Positions 1 to 26,160 of a stretch of 64,000 nt of DNA are shown piece by piece (positions within the stretch are counted from its first letter, which is position 1; every line of letters begins with the position of its first letter). Position numbers and translations under genes: made by a program. The notes under the pieces are model-generated. The model was not told where the DNA came from. It worked only from the letters and a program-made list of their open reading frames with translations, and ran no database searches. Source of the DNA: Stercorarius parasiticus (Eukaryota > Chordata > Aves > Charadriiformes > Stercorariidae); the NCBI GenBank assembly GCA_013396915.1, contig VWZL01001367.1, forward strand, positions 372,001 through 436,000, given 5' to 3'.

Positions 1-2165
1 ACATTGCCATGATGTTTGCTGGGCAAGAGAATCCAATGGATTTAAGGAGAAAATTATTCCCTAATTCATAGTTGATGGTGTGGTAACAGGCTGGCATAAA
101 GACTTTTGTTCTGTCATGATTCCAGCTGCAAGCAGCCTAAATCACTAGTATTTATTGCTGGACCAAAATAAGTGTATCTTTGCTCTTTTTTGTACATGAA
201 CTGTTATAGCAGATTACTTTAAAATGCTTTTACTGGAATTCTTAGTAGCTTATTTGCTTACATTCCCATGTGGGCCATGTACTTGTTTGTCAGTTTCTGT
301 CATCTGTATTTGGAGTAATCAGGAAAAATACACCAGAGAAGAAGTTTTATGAGAACTTTTGAAGGGTTTATGATGCTTACAGAGGAAGAAGAGTGGCTTA
401 AAAATTTTTTTTGAGTGTTCTGTATAAAACATATTCCCCACCATCCAATACTGATAATCTCCCAAGGAAACTTCTGCAGTGCAGTTGAGAGAACTTTTTT
501 TTAAAGTCAGAAAGCAAAGCTTTCATTCCCTTAAATCATCTGGGGTTTTTTATACCCATTTCTGCTCGTTGGTGTTTGGTTGGTTTTTGTTTTTTTCTTT
601 CGCTTGGAATGTTTGTTCTGTTTGATCTGACATTTCAGGTTAAATGACTTCTATTTTTTTAACAAGTCATTATGGCTGGCTTCTGAGACCACACTTAAGC
701 TGTGAATGCACGCTTATTTCACAATTTTTCTTCATTAGCTAATGACACTGTAATATTTCTTATTTAATTAAACTTTTGAATATAGTCGCATCACTATAAT
801 TCTCAAGGTGGGGCTGACTCAGATAATCTAACCATCATGAATTTTACTGTAGTGCTCTTGTATAAATTGACTCCTTGATATAGCAAAGATCTTGTGATAG
901 CAGAAGCTAGATTTGATTTATTTTCTATGTATAAATGTGCTTTGTCAGAATTTTCTTTGAAAGCCAAATTCAGAAGGTCATTCTAAGATGCTTTTAATTC
1001 TAAAGAGGTGGATTTTAAAAAAGCATGCACATTTTTCCAGTGTCCTCAGTGTGAGCTTGATGTATAAGCTCAGCTTCAGTTCCAGTCTTTTGAATGTTTG
1101 GGGTTTTTTTCCTCAAAACTTGTGAATTTTAGGGATTTCACTATATGGTATTGAAAAGAAATTTTGGATTTGAGTAGGTAAAAATAATAATGCAAAGTGG
1201 AGATAACATGCATTCAGAAATGAATGGTTTCTAGCTAAATTATCCTTATGACAATAGTAACTTTGAAAATTCACCAGGATGTTTCACATGTTACATAGTT
1301 TGCATCATTGTTATCCCTTTATATCTTTGGGAGTTGACAGCTAAGAGGGGACCTAACGTCAAGCTGAGAATCACTTTTCCTTTATTATTTCCTAGGACAT
1401 TTTCCAGCTGCTTCCAGTTTATTCCTTAAATGTACCTCCCTACTTGGTCCAAGACTAATGAGAACACATTTGCTGTTGTAGACAGGTTTCCTTAAGTAGC
1501 TGACATTGCTGCTGTTCCTGTTGTAGGACAAACATGAGTCCTGCAGCTCCTACCTGAGCCTCTTACCCCAGCCTAGCAAGCAGCTCCTCGCACGAGATCC
1601 TTTTATGTTTTATACAGACAAATATTTAGTTGTGGTTTTGACTGTTTCAGACAAAAGAAACATTATTCTGATAATGACAAACTCCACTTGTTATTTTGTA
1701 TGGCAAAGCCACTGTAGCAATATCAAAGTAGAAAATATTAGTTAATCTATGGTAGCCTTCAAAGACGTGGAACCCTTCCTTGTGCTACCACACTTTTAGT
1801 CTGGATCTGGATGGAGGCACTTTACAAAGCTTTCTGACTCAATTTATTGCACATAAAAAGGTATATAATAGAGGAAACATGCGCTAGGTCTTGACATCCA
1901 TGTTGAGTTACAAGTACGGAAGCAGGCTATTAAAATAACTGCATAAAAGGCCAACTAAGTAAATTTTCAAAGCGGTGAAGTAGGATAAGGGCAAGGTGGT
2001 GCTATACTCGAGGACAAAAATAATTTTTAAAAAAAAAAAAGTGAGAGGAGTGTACATGCGGAGAGATTTCCTTTCTCAGATCTCGAGCATATATTCCAGA
2101 ATGTCATTTTAACTTGACTCAAAATATCGACGTGTAAGATAAAGCTTTTAGATAAACCATTTTAT
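1..2165. other. Left flank, no recognised gene
   Basis: The stretch is AT-rich with many short T and A runs, including a 12-base A run near 2030, and no long open frame. At the extreme left, + frame 3 is open from the window edge and stops with TAG at 69-71 (22 codons). It could be the end of a terminal coding exon, but I do not recognise the peptide and cannot see an acceptor. In mammals RNPC3 lies next to the amylase cluster, so untranslated sequence of that neighbour is possible here; nothing in the bases proves it. Confidence 0.4.
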
Positions 2166-2174
2166 TTTGCCATA

Positions 2175-2560
2175 CAGCTGTTCCCCCCTTGCGGGCCCGG
2201 CGCGGCGCAGAGCGGCTGGGGGCGCTGCTGGGCGGGCGCGCCGCTCCGCGCCGGCGGAAGGGGCTGGGCTGGGCTGCCCTCCCCGTCGCCCCGGCGGGGC
2301 GATGTTGCCGGAGTCCGCTGGAAATGACGCAGGTTATCTCCGAGACGTACGTATGGAGCTGTGCTGCTCGCTTTCCCTGCCTTTATTTGTCTGTACCTGC
2401 CGCAGGGGCCCGGCGGGATTTGCGGTGGGTAGAGCCGCCCCCAGGAGCGTTGTGTCCGGGGAGGTGCCGCGGGTAAAGGAGGTGCCGGAGTGGAGCCGTT
2501 TTGTCTGCGTGAAACGTGCAGCTGCTGCGGCAGGTTCTGGGGGGAGTGACTATAAGTTCA
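2175..2560 (+). promoter_or_regulatory. CpG island, candidate distal promoter of amylase copy 1
   Basis: A sharply bounded GC-rich block with dense CpG (many GCGC, CGGCG and GGGCGG-type SP1 boxes) stands out from AT-rich surroundings; a TGACGCA CREB/ATF-like half site lies at about 2325. It sits 1.3 kb upstream of the copy 1 start codon. A usable splice donor (GCGG|GTAAAG at 2473) could join to the acceptor ending at 3785 and give a non-coding first exon. The CpG island is seen directly; the promoter role and splice are inferred. Two overlapping open frames here (2167-2592, 2189-2476) look like by-products of GC richness. Confidence 0.6.
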
Positions 2561-2599
2561 GATGGAAACTACTTTCCCGTAACAGCCTTTAACATCTGA

Positions 2600-3764
2600 A
2601 GCTTCAGCAGGCCTGTGCCCAGCCTCTCGCAAATTTAAATAGTGTTGCTAGTATTTTGGAGGTAGCAGCTGAGTTTCATACCACAGGCTTTTAACCCAGC
2701 AGAGGACAAGCTGACCTGAGTTCTCACGTTGTCCAAGCCAGCAGTAGTGTTTTTCAGAAACAGTTCTCTCCCGTGTTCTTTGAATTGCAATCAGTTGTGC
2801 TCTCTTCCATAGAAGAATACAGGCCTCTCTCTTTCCCAAGTTTCAAAAGCATTTTGAAGCTTGAGCCTTCAGACTGTGCTGGGGACTTCAACATCTCCAT
2901 TCCCTTCTCTTTGCTTGTACTGAAGCCAGAGCACCTGTAAACCTATTTCAAAGTATTGCAAAAATTACATTGAGTCTTCACTTCGAGCACTAGGCCTTGG
3001 AGCTGGTTGGGTCAAAATATATTATTCTTTATTCGTGTAATTTACTGCTTTGCATGCTTACTGCTGTAAGTAAAAATTGCCAATCTGATCAATGGCTTCT
3101 CTCATCAGAGAAGATGGAACTTTCTTAGCTCATTTTCTTTTAATACATGTGCTTCTGTCAGGGCAAAGAAGCATTCTTTCATGAAAATGGAAACACAGAA
3201 CAGCTGCTTATGTCTGAAATTTATCTGTGTGCTCTACTGAAGATCTACAAGTAAATAATTGCATTAAAATTATTTTGTTTACAAGCAGGAAAACAAGCTA
3301 AGTTTAGCAAATGATTCATTCTAAATAACTGGCTGCTTGTGAGTTACAGTGACAACTAATGGCAACTCACAATAAGAAATGTGATGCTTTTCCAAGGCCT
3401 TGTCTGAATATGTGCAAGTCATAGCAATACAGATTGGGAAAAGAAATGCCTCTCAAGGATAAACAGGACCGTAAAATACATTAAAATGAGAAATGAAATG
3501 TCCATTTCAGCCTATATAATTACTCCTTTGCATTTTGGGGTTTTTTTTTGCTTTATACTAAGAAAATACAACTTTTGTACACTAAAGATGGCATGTATTA
3601 GACAACATCTGAATTTTAAGTTCAGAAAAACAAAGTTACCCTTAGTATGGGAGGTTGACATAGCTTAGATAGAATCCAATTCTCAAACAAAATGACAATC
3701 AAATAAAGTTAAATAAATATGATGCCAGAAATGGGCATTTACTTTTAAATGTGTATTTTGTAAT

Positions 3765-3777
<13 letters not shown>
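2600..3777. other. Spacer between CpG island and amylase copy 1
   Basis: AT-rich unique-looking sequence with no supported gene, RNA or repeat. If the CpG island is the copy 1 promoter, most of this is its first intron. Confidence 0.4.
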
Positions 3778-12059
<8,282 letters not shown>

Positions 12060-12306
12060 CCAGATCTGTTGTGCACATGTTGTTTCTTCTCTTTTTTATT
12101 TTTGCTAATAGCGTACAAGGTGGTCTGATTGTCTTGGCTCTCCAGCACTGAATGAACCATGAAAAACCAAAATGTATGGGCCTATATTAATGAAATACTG
12201 AGTAGCTGCTACACAGAGACAGGAGCTAGTGGTGCTAGTGCAGATCTGGAAGAGGTGGTATACGCCCGTTAGCCTTTGTAAGTGCGCTTTATTCCGTTAA
12301 AGTATT

Positions 12307-12312
12307 AATAAA
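12307..12312 (+). terminator. Polyadenylation signal of amylase copy 1
   Basis: AATAAA lies about 250 bases after the copy 1 stop and is the first canonical signal downstream of it. Confidence 0.65.
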
Positions 12313-12429
12313 AAATGAAAGGAGAAGAATTAAATGACTTCATTTTAAATTGCACTGCTCTGTGCATAAGCGGAAATGCAATTCTCTTTATGGGGAGGCT
12401 GGACTGGGAATTAACAGCATGTCCAAAAA

Positions 12430-12490
12430 TCAAGTGAAGACACCTTTGTGCTGAACCATGGTGCAATTCACGTTGATGCCAAGTTATAAC
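12430..12490 (+). pseudogene. Relic of another amylase last exon
   Basis: At 12461-12490 the sequence matches the last codons, the stop and the following bases of copy 2 exon 10 (IHVDAKL, TAA), lying 400 bp beyond copy 1's own complete exon 10. Upstream, 12433-12450 keeps weaker similarity (AGTGAAGACACC against AGTGACGAAGATCC) with about ten extra bases before the match resumes, and then similarity fades. This looks like the tail of a third, otherwise deleted amylase gene or a conversion footprint. Confidence 0.7.
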
Positions 12491-13772
12491 TCAGTTGAAA
12501 ATGTGTTTCTTCTGTTGGTCTTTACATTTACTGTTACCCCAGGTGCGATTCCCTGGTGTTCGATCGTGACTGATTCTCTGTATCTAGTGAATAATAAATG
12601 GCAATCAAATCGAAGAGTAATGCTTTATCCCTTCATGAATTGGATTGTAACTTTATCACATCATAACTAGCGGCAATGCAGCGGTGGGTTTTAAGTCAAT
12701 GCAACACTCCATTTCCTGCACCACAGAAACAGGGGAGAAAATAAAAGAAATAAAAGAACCCAAACCAACAGCTGGGGAAGTTAAAATGCGGCATTTCCAA
12801 GGCAGATACCCGCACACAGATCTGTATCCCAGGGCAGCCACACTGTGGGCACTCAGCTGCGAGCAGTGCCTACGCACACAGACAGCTTATCCCTTTCTTG
12901 GGACAAACCAGCCCCAGGGTCTGGGTCAGCAGAGGGAGCTGGGCCGCGTCAGTCGATTATTCCGGCCTGTGACATCCGTGGGTGCAGCGGGTTGCCTGGT
13001 TCACAGTCAGTCTGTGCCTGTAGAAATCAAAACCACAGACCTTCCGTCGTTAGCCCCGATGGCTTGCTGCAAAGGAACGTTCCCTGTGGCTGTTCCAAAG
13101 GTGTCTGAGAAGCACGCTGTATGTGCCAGCATCGTCTAGACCTCCTGAGAGTGGCCGAAGCTTGGCATCTTCTAGTCCCTGTGGTGCGTTAGGCTCGCTC
13201 ATTCTGTAACATCTCGGCGAATTACACGGACGGAGCACAGTCCCGTCGGCTTTCCCAATTTCTTTGTCAGGCGTGAGGAACCGCTGAGGTAAATGCGAGA
13301 GTGCAGCCTTTGCTTTCAGTCAGAATGTCTGCTTGGCCAAAAGTGCTCGTTGCGAGCCAGTGTGGAGGGGCAAGTGGAAGAGGAATGCTGGGATTTATTA
13401 CTGTAGAGGTCAAGGTGCACTTTTAAGGCCTGTTTCCTGTTTGTGGCGGGAGAGAGTGTGCCCGGGTGTTGGGGGCGGCTGTTGTGCGCTAGGGCTCGGA
13501 GTGTCTGGCAAGGCCGTCCTGGTGTGGCAGGAAGGGGCCAGGTCGTGTCCCTGGCCCAGAGGCTGGCCCTACCGCCTGTCTGCCTTGCTCGCCGTGGCCA
13601 GCACCGCCTGGCTGAGGGCAGGGGCCTGCTGGCAAAACACAGCCCCTGGATCCGCTCGCTGGAGTGGTGTCAAGGACTGGGAGACCCATGTGGCAGGATG
13701 TTAATAGCCATCGCAAAGCTGTCATTTTGGGTCAGGTCAGGGAAGCCTCCTGCCCCTTTGAAATAGATTGGC
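12472..13772. repeat. Duplicated 3' flank (block C), first copy
   Basis: 1301 bases match 22686-23986 at a constant offset of 10214 with no difference seen. The block includes the end of the relic exon, a polyadenylation signal and a GC-rich part at about 13340-13700. Open frames inside it occur identically in both copies and resemble no protein I know. Confidence 0.9.
12593..12598 (+). terminator. Second polyadenylation signal downstream of copy 1
   Basis: AATAAA in block C, the exact counterpart of the copy 2 signal at 22807. It could serve read-through transcripts of copy 1 that include the relic exon. Confidence 0.45.
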
Positions 13773-16700
13773 CCCACTTGTTGTTGCAGACTGGGGGTAG
13801 CAGAGGGATGGGTTCATGTCCACGTTGTGCTAGACCCTTCCTGAGGGCCGTTTTCAGGAAAGCATGACATCTCATGTAGTGCGTGATAGTGGTAGTACCC
13901 TGGCAGCTGAAAAGTTACACTCAAGGTGATGAATACATCTCTGCTGTGGAAACTGGCATGATTTTTTAGGTCCTACAGCTACGACGGCTCCATTTTTTCT
14001 TGGCCTGGCTCTTTTTCTGCTTCTCTGAAAGCACCGTTTACCACCCTTCCTGGGATTTGTGGTGGACCTGCTATGGCAGATACCACTGACATTTGAGAAC
14101 TGTTTCTTTCCCAAGAGGAGGACAATCTCAACTTTGTAGCATGTTACGAATCTCACCTCTCTGGTGAGTAGCAATAAATGTAGCCGTGTTCTCATTTTAA
14201 AGATGATAATACAAGTCTAATACAGCTTCTTTAAGCGCTGCTTAAAGTGCATCTTTAAGACTGTCATCTCCCTTAACATTTTACATTGTTTTTAAGAACC
14301 TGTCTGGGAACGGTGGAATGTTCCCAAACATTTAATACACAGGCGCGCTTAACTGCCTTTTCATATCCTTCAAGCCATTGTTATGGCAGAGCACAAAAAT
14401 ATTGATTATTTATTGGTCAAGCTAAATAGCAGTGAGGTGGACAATTGCGTTGAGACTGCTCTGACTGTGTCAGAGTCTGATACTCTCTGACCAGCTTCTT
14501 TTAGATATTCCACATGTGGAGGGTGTAATGTTTAATATCAAATTTATGTATTTGTAGGTAATTGATGCTAGATACTTTTTCTGACTTAGCAGAGTGATCC
14601 AAAGCATACTGAAATCACAATACAAATGGAAGTTACACTTAGAAAAATACAATTGCAATATGCAGTCCAACCACACTATCAACGTGATCTCCATTACTGG
14701 TGTCTATAATACCCTCCCCATCAGGATGCTGGGCATCCCCAGTCACTGGAAAGGAACACGTGGGCTGAAACCAGCTAAACACCATTGCTATCTTTGAAAA
14801 TCTTTTGTTAGTTGTTTAGATTTTAGAATCTCTGTTGTGCTGAGCCATCTGTACGCTCCTCCCCATGCTGGTCTGGCTGAACCAGGGAGACATTCATGCT
14901 TTGAATTAACTCAGGGGTAAGCAGTTCCACCACCAGCTGATGCTCTCAACTGACATAGCTGTTTATCTAAAATAAAGGCCACCTTCCAGCTCCCTTTGTG
15001 TTGAGATAAAGTCAGTGTTCTTTGCCACACCTGTGGACAGTCACAGCCTGCATTATTCTCTGAGCTTCATGGGCAAGTCACTCTTGCGTGTCTCCTCTGA
15101 GCCTTCTTCCTTTGGAGAGGTTTATTGGTCAGTCACGTGCTAGGAGGTCTTGTGTACGCATGGACACCACAGCAGCATATTGGGAAAATGCTGCCGTTGC
15201 AGCATGCTCTCGATTGTGTGTTCGATTGGCAGGGCCGTGCTGTGGCCACCTAGGGACATATAGGAGCAGGCTTGCTTTTTTAGGTCTGCAGTGTAAAAGC
15301 TTGCCAATAAAAGGGTCTCATTTTGATGTCTGGAACCCGTATCCTCCAGTTCTTCACAACCAGGTTTGCGATGGTTCTGGGGGATCAAACGGATTAAAAC
15401 ACGGGATTCCAAAACAAAGCCAAACTCCTCCAGTGTCTTGTCTGCCCAAAGCTTCAACTCCCCTAAAAAGTCCCCTGAAAATCAGAGACAATTTGCCAAG
15501 CACATGATTTTTTTACTGTACTGAAAGAGATGCTGTGTTTGAAATTGCACATTAAATACCTCCTACCTGGGGGTTATACTTCAGAAAGACTCATACATTG
15601 TCAGTGCTGGATGGGCACCTTTTGTCCTGCCCTCATGCATTTCCTCAGCATGCTAAAATACTTCAGCCTGTTCTGCTTGAGCTGCTGAATAGCCTGTCAC
15701 ATGAGGATCCCAGTCCCCTTGCCAGTGGGCTGGCCATCCCTTGCATCGGGCTATCAAGGATGGGTCCTTACTCTCCTTGGCTGATAGCAGTGTATTCCAG
15801 TGGAAAACACACATCACCGGAAACTGGATGTTGTGCATGACAAGCCATCACATCAGTGGAACCCCCCCCACAGGGAATGGGCGATGTAAAAATTAACCTC
15901 AGGCACATTTGGTTGCTCTCGGTAATATTGAGGAATGGGGGGAGTCTGTAATTACAAGGTGCAATCATCTCACTGCTTCCTTGCTATTAGCGAGTAGGCA
16001 AGGTCATTCGCAGTAATTTACTATTTCGTTGTCGTAGTGGAAAAAAAGAGCTTTGATAAGGCCTGTGATACGAAAATGAACAGGTGGGCAAATGGGTCCT
16101 GCTTCTGTGTTTTGTCCTTGGAGACAGATTCTTGGAAAAAGAAGGATGCATGTGACATATTCAACGGTATGGCTAGTTTCAGAAAGAAGACACTAGAGGC
16201 AGTTCAGGTACAAAGTGCCCTGAGGTTTCTTTTCTCTTGGAGCAGATGCTTCATTTTGTGGACATTTTAGTTTTCGTGCAGATATTTGCCAGATGTCAGT
16301 GATTTTCTGGTCTTCATATTCTCTCAGAGTGTTGTTTTATCATTGGCATGACGTGAGATTATTCCTGGAGCATTCTTGCTCACCCCTTGGTCTCACAAGT
16401 CAGTTCCAAATGAAGACCTGAAATGATGTCATGAGCAAAAGTCAGAAGGTTTTTTTGAAGGAGGAAATTGCAGGAAAAGCCAGATGGGACTTGGGCAACA
16501 GCTCTGGCTTTCAAATTCAGTTTGATATCAGGCAGCTAAAACTCATCTGCAGTATCACTTTACATCTGATTTTGGGTTTCTTTCCTTGACTCAGATGAAT
16601 CATTGTTCATTGAAAGTGAGAGGAAAGCGTATGTAGAGTCTCTGTTGGAGAGGAAAACACTTGCAGCTCTGCTCACTTTCAAGCAGGCGGAGAAACAGTT

Positions 16701-17140
16701 TCTCTGCACAACCATGTGAAGAAAACCGGTGACAGTTCCTAGCGGGGATTGGGCAATGATGCTAGAAAAAATCTAGGCATGAAAAGAGGTCAGTTTCTAG
16801 TTAGGAGTGTGATTCACCTGGTGAGGACCCACAATGCGTTGTGCGATACATCTGTTTTTGACTGAGAGTGGCTGATCAGGTACCCTGGTTTGAGCTGGGA
16901 CTAATCCTGACAGCTAGACACCTCTGAATGCTGGCAAGCTCAGTCATTCTCCTCGAGCTGTTAGATTTTCAGTTGTCTTTTACCTTCCAGAGGCTGCTTT
17001 GAGGGTCAATGTGTTGTGTTTTGGAATACTTTTGATAAAGTATCATTGTTTACATGATTGGCAAGAGTACAATTCTGAATTTGGATGCACTGCTCACAGA
17101 CCGCTTGGTTTATGATAACATATAATCATTGTGAAAAGGT
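13773..17140. other. Intergenic region between the two amylase genes
   Basis: No gene supported. Several 60-140 codon frames lack any recognised motif or splice context. The right-hand part is the 5' flank of copy 2. Confidence 0.5.
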
Positions 17141-17146
17141 ATTTTA

Positions 17147-17325
17147 TCTTCAGCTGTTGGGCAATCTAGGAAAAAAAAACCGGAAGTATGATATTGAGCT
17201 AGCTAGCCAAATAATATTCGATAGCATTGATCTGTGTGAATTTTGACAGCTGCAATCGGAACTGTGTCATCTTGCAGGAGTATAAATTGCCAGTGGAGAG
17301 ACCACAGCTTTATACCGAAGGCATC
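17147..17325 (+). promoter_or_regulatory. Proximal promoter of amylase copy 2, with TATA box
   Basis: TATAAA at 17281-17286 lies 40 bases before the ATG, which predicts a very short leader as in other pancreatic amylase genes. E-boxes CAGCTG occur at 17151-17156 and 17247-17252; E-boxes are part of the PTF1 sites of pancreatic acinar genes, but I do not see a full bipartite PTF1 site. TCTTGCAGGA at 17270-17279 is shared with the copy 1 leader. Confidence 0.7.
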
Positions 17326-22685
<5,360 letters not shown>

Positions 22686-22703
<18 letters not shown>

Positions 22704-23986
22704 CTCAGTTGAAAATGTGTTTCTTCTGTTGGTCTTTACATTTACTGTTACCCCAGGTGCGATTCCCTGGTGTTCGATCGTGACTGATTCTCTGTATCTA
22801 GTGAATAATAAATGGCAATCAAATCGAAGAGTAATGCTTTATCCCTTCATGAATTGGATTGTAACTTTATCACATCATAACTAGCGGCAATGCAGCGGTG
22901 GGTTTTAAGTCAATGCAACACTCCATTTCCTGCACCACAGAAACAGGGGAGAAAATAAAAGAAATAAAAGAACCCAAACCAACAGCTGGGGAAGTTAAAA
23001 TGCGGCATTTCCAAGGCAGATACCCGCACACAGATCTGTATCCCAGGGCAGCCACACTGTGGGCACTCAGCTGCGAGCAGTGCCTACGCACACAGACAGC
23101 TTATCCCTTTCTTGGGACAAACCAGCCCCAGGGTCTGGGTCAGCAGAGGGAGCTGGGCCGCGTCAGTCGATTATTCCGGCCTGTGACATCCGTGGGTGCA
23201 GCGGGTTGCCTGGTTCACAGTCAGTCTGTGCCTGTAGAAATCAAAACCACAGACCTTCCGTCGTTAGCCCCGATGGCTTGCTGCAAAGGAACGTTCCCTG
23301 TGGCTGTTCCAAAGGTGTCTGAGAAGCACGCTGTATGTGCCAGCATCGTCTAGACCTCCTGAGAGTGGCCGAAGCTTGGCATCTTCTAGTCCCTGTGGTG
23401 CGTTAGGCTCGCTCATTCTGTAACATCTCGGCGAATTACACGGACGGAGCACAGTCCCGTCGGCTTTCCCAATTTCTTTGTCAGGCGTGAGGAACCGCTG
23501 AGGTAAATGCGAGAGTGCAGCCTTTGCTTTCAGTCAGAATGTCTGCTTGGCCAAAAGTGCTCGTTGCGAGCCAGTGTGGAGGGGCAAGTGGAAGAGGAAT
23601 GCTGGGATTTATTACTGTAGAGGTCAAGGTGCACTTTTAAGGCCTGTTTCCTGTTTGTGGCGGGAGAGAGTGTGCCCGGGTGTTGGGGGCGGCTGTTGTG
23701 CGCTAGGGCTCGGAGTGTCTGGCAAGGCCGTCCTGGTGTGGCAGGAAGGGGCCAGGTCGTGTCCCTGGCCCAGAGGCTGGCCCTACCGCCTGTCTGCCTT
23801 GCTCGCCGTGGCCAGCACCGCCTGGCTGAGGGCAGGGGCCTGCTGGCAAAACACAGCCCCTGGATCCGCTCGCTGGAGTGGTGTCAAGGACTGGGAGACC
23901 CATGTGGCAGGATGTTAATAGCCATCGCAAAGCTGTCATTTTGGGTCAGGTCAGGGAAGCCTCCTGCCCCTTTGAAATAGATTGGC
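22686..23986. repeat. Duplicated 3' flank (block C), second copy
   Basis: Counterpart of 12472-13772. Here it directly continues the functional last exon and 3' UTR, so this is likely the original context. The two copies diverge abruptly after AATAGATTGGC. Confidence 0.9.
22807..22812 (+). terminator. AMY2A: Polyadenylation signal of amylase copy 2
   Basis: AATAAA 104 bases after the stop codon, the first canonical signal; it predicts a short 3' UTR. Confidence 0.75.
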
Positions 23987-25914
23987 ACTGCCAGCTTTTT
24001 TTGGTTTACTGTACCCTTGTTCGTTTAAGCTATGCATTCAGCTCTAACCCTCAGGAAGTGTGTGATTCTGTGCCCGCTATTATTCAGATGTTACCTAATC
24101 TCAAATGGAATAGTCAGTCTGCCCTTAAAATGACAAATCCACCCCCATGCCCACCAGCTATTGTGGCAAATGATTGAAATGGCACACATGGATCTGAGGT
24201 GTTCATAAATAAACAGGAGGTGCTGAATATGGAGAAGGGTGTGTCTGTGCTTGTGAACATATGTGGATCCACTTTTTAACTACATTGGAGTGCAATGAGT
24301 GTTTTGCCTGATATAGATTCAGATAGCTCTGCATTTTATAGCAGAATTAAATACATGGTGGAGAAAAAGAAATCATGAGACAGTTTCCTTAGGTGGAAGT
24401 AAAACTTTGTGGGCCAGATAATTCACTGCTTTGAAAGGACCAGACCTGCATCCAGACTTTGGTTTTTGTTCTTTTTATTTCAACATTTTTGGCACAGATT
24501 TATAATGTGAGCACAAACAAGATGAGGAAAGCAACAGTGTCATCCCGAGCAACACCAGGTCTTTCAGATGAGCCATGAAACTCAGAGTTCCAGTCAGTTT
24601 TACTGTTGATCTTTGAGTTTTTCCAAATGTTATTAACCCTAGGAAATTTCTACCATTAATTTTATTATTTCTATTGCTACTGTATGTAAAGTGATATAAC
24701 TAAGGCCTTAATTTTGCATGCCAGTATTGAATGAAAATGTTAAAACCTGTTTTCAAAACAGGTTATCAAGTTTAACATAAGGTATTTGCTGGGGCACAAC
24801 AGGATGTTTAACAGATTTGCTGAAGTGTAAGATTTTAGAATTTTTGGGGCATTATGCAATATTTCATTTTCTTTTGCAAAGTAGTGCTCACTTTCTTTGG
24901 TGAAACAGTGAGTTTGAGTAGTGCCAAAACATATTATAGGCTGATGTTCTAAATTTTGTTGCAATATTGTCAGTCTCAAGCCTTTCAAAATAATATCTCA
25001 AACCCTAGAAATAAAAATAATTAATGGTTTAAATTAGACTTGGTTTTTATTTTCGTGCCAAGTTTTGAGTTTTCCAGGTACACTCTCTTCTTCATTTTAT
25101 ATTTTATTTTGAAATCTGGTCTAGAATTTAAACATGGAAAAAGTCCCCCAACCTAACCAGCTGGGATTAAGCACGTAAAAATAAATATTTGCATTTTTAG
25201 GGATATGACATGTACTTGGAAGATCTGTAGATATGACACGTAGATTGGGAGAAACTTGACCAAGAAAAGGTAAATACTATTACCTTTTTCACATACTATC
25301 AGGTTATCACACTAGTTTTAAAGTGAATTGAAGAAAGACAATGAATTCTAAGAGATTATTTTTCCTTTGGGATCTATGAGATTTCTCTTCCAGAGAAGTT
25401 TAACTAGTTCTCTTATACAATTTCCTTTTCCATTCCTTCACTGCAGAAGAGTATGAACGCATTTGCTGGGTCATGAGGAACCACTCAGTTGATATTTGTG
25501 GGGCAGAAGGTGAATCTGTCCATCTTCACTTACGAGAAATAAGGTATCAGCATATCTGAGAAACCTGCCTTTCTTGCCTCGTTCTTTTGTCTCTGGTTTG
25601 GCTGGTCCAGCTGCCCTCTATCCTACTCTCTTGTACTGTACTTCCCCATGCTTTTGCCACAGTTATGCTTTTCCTGCTCTTCTGCCTCTTGTCTTGCATG
25701 CCAAGGACCATTTTGGTCCTAGTCAGCTCTTCCTTTGTACTTTCTGGAAAGCTCAAAGGAAAAGTGTTAGATTCAGGCATCCATGAAGAGGGCATGCTCT
25801 TCATATTTGTTTCGTTTGTGAGATAGGAAACCCATATGAAATGTTGCAGCCTATATGAAGCACATTTTCACCTCTACTGTTTGAACAATTTCATTTTTTA
25901 CGGAAATATAGTGT
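23987..25914. other. Flank downstream of the amylase cluster
   Basis: AT-rich sequence without a supported gene. It contains the short palindrome listed at 24744. Confidence 0.4.
24744..24764. repeat. 21-bp palindrome
   Basis: AACCTGTTTT and AAAACAGGTT flank a single C. Perfect 10-base arms. Confidence 0.85.
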
Positions 25915-26160
25915 CATAGAATCATAGAATGGTTTGGGTTAGAAGGGACCTTAAGGATCCTCTAGTTCCAACCTCCCTGCCATGGGCAGGGACAGCTTCC
26001 ACTAGACCAGGTTACTAAAAGCCCCAATCCACCCTGGCCTTGAACACTTCCAGGGATGGGGCATCCACAGCTTCCCTGGGCAACATGTTCCAGTGTTTCA
26101 CCACCCTCAGAGTAAAGAATTTCTTCCTGATACCTAATCTAAATCTACCTCTTGGATAAC
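25915..26160 (-). mobile_element. CR1 LINE 3' end, heavily truncated
   Basis: Begins with the tail TCATAGAATCATAGAATGG and continues through the standard CR1 3' UTR (CCATGGGCAGGGACAG, CCAGGGATGGGGCATCCAC). It fades after about 26160. No coding part remains. Confidence 0.9.

Noticed and set aside
2167..2592. Overlapping 141- and 95-codon frames in the CpG island
   Set aside because: GC-rich DNA has few stops; the peptides are R/G/A/P-rich with no motif. Better explained as a promoter region or non-coding exon.
12684..13704. Open frames of up to 151 codons that occur twice (also at 22898-23918)
   Set aside because: Repetition reflects duplication of block C, not selection. The frames lie in 3' flank and overlap on both strands.
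17227..17325. In-frame upstream extension of copy 2 from an ATG at 17227
   Set aside because: It would run through the TATA box and place 33 residues before a good signal peptide. The ATG at 17326 gives the family's usual N-terminus.
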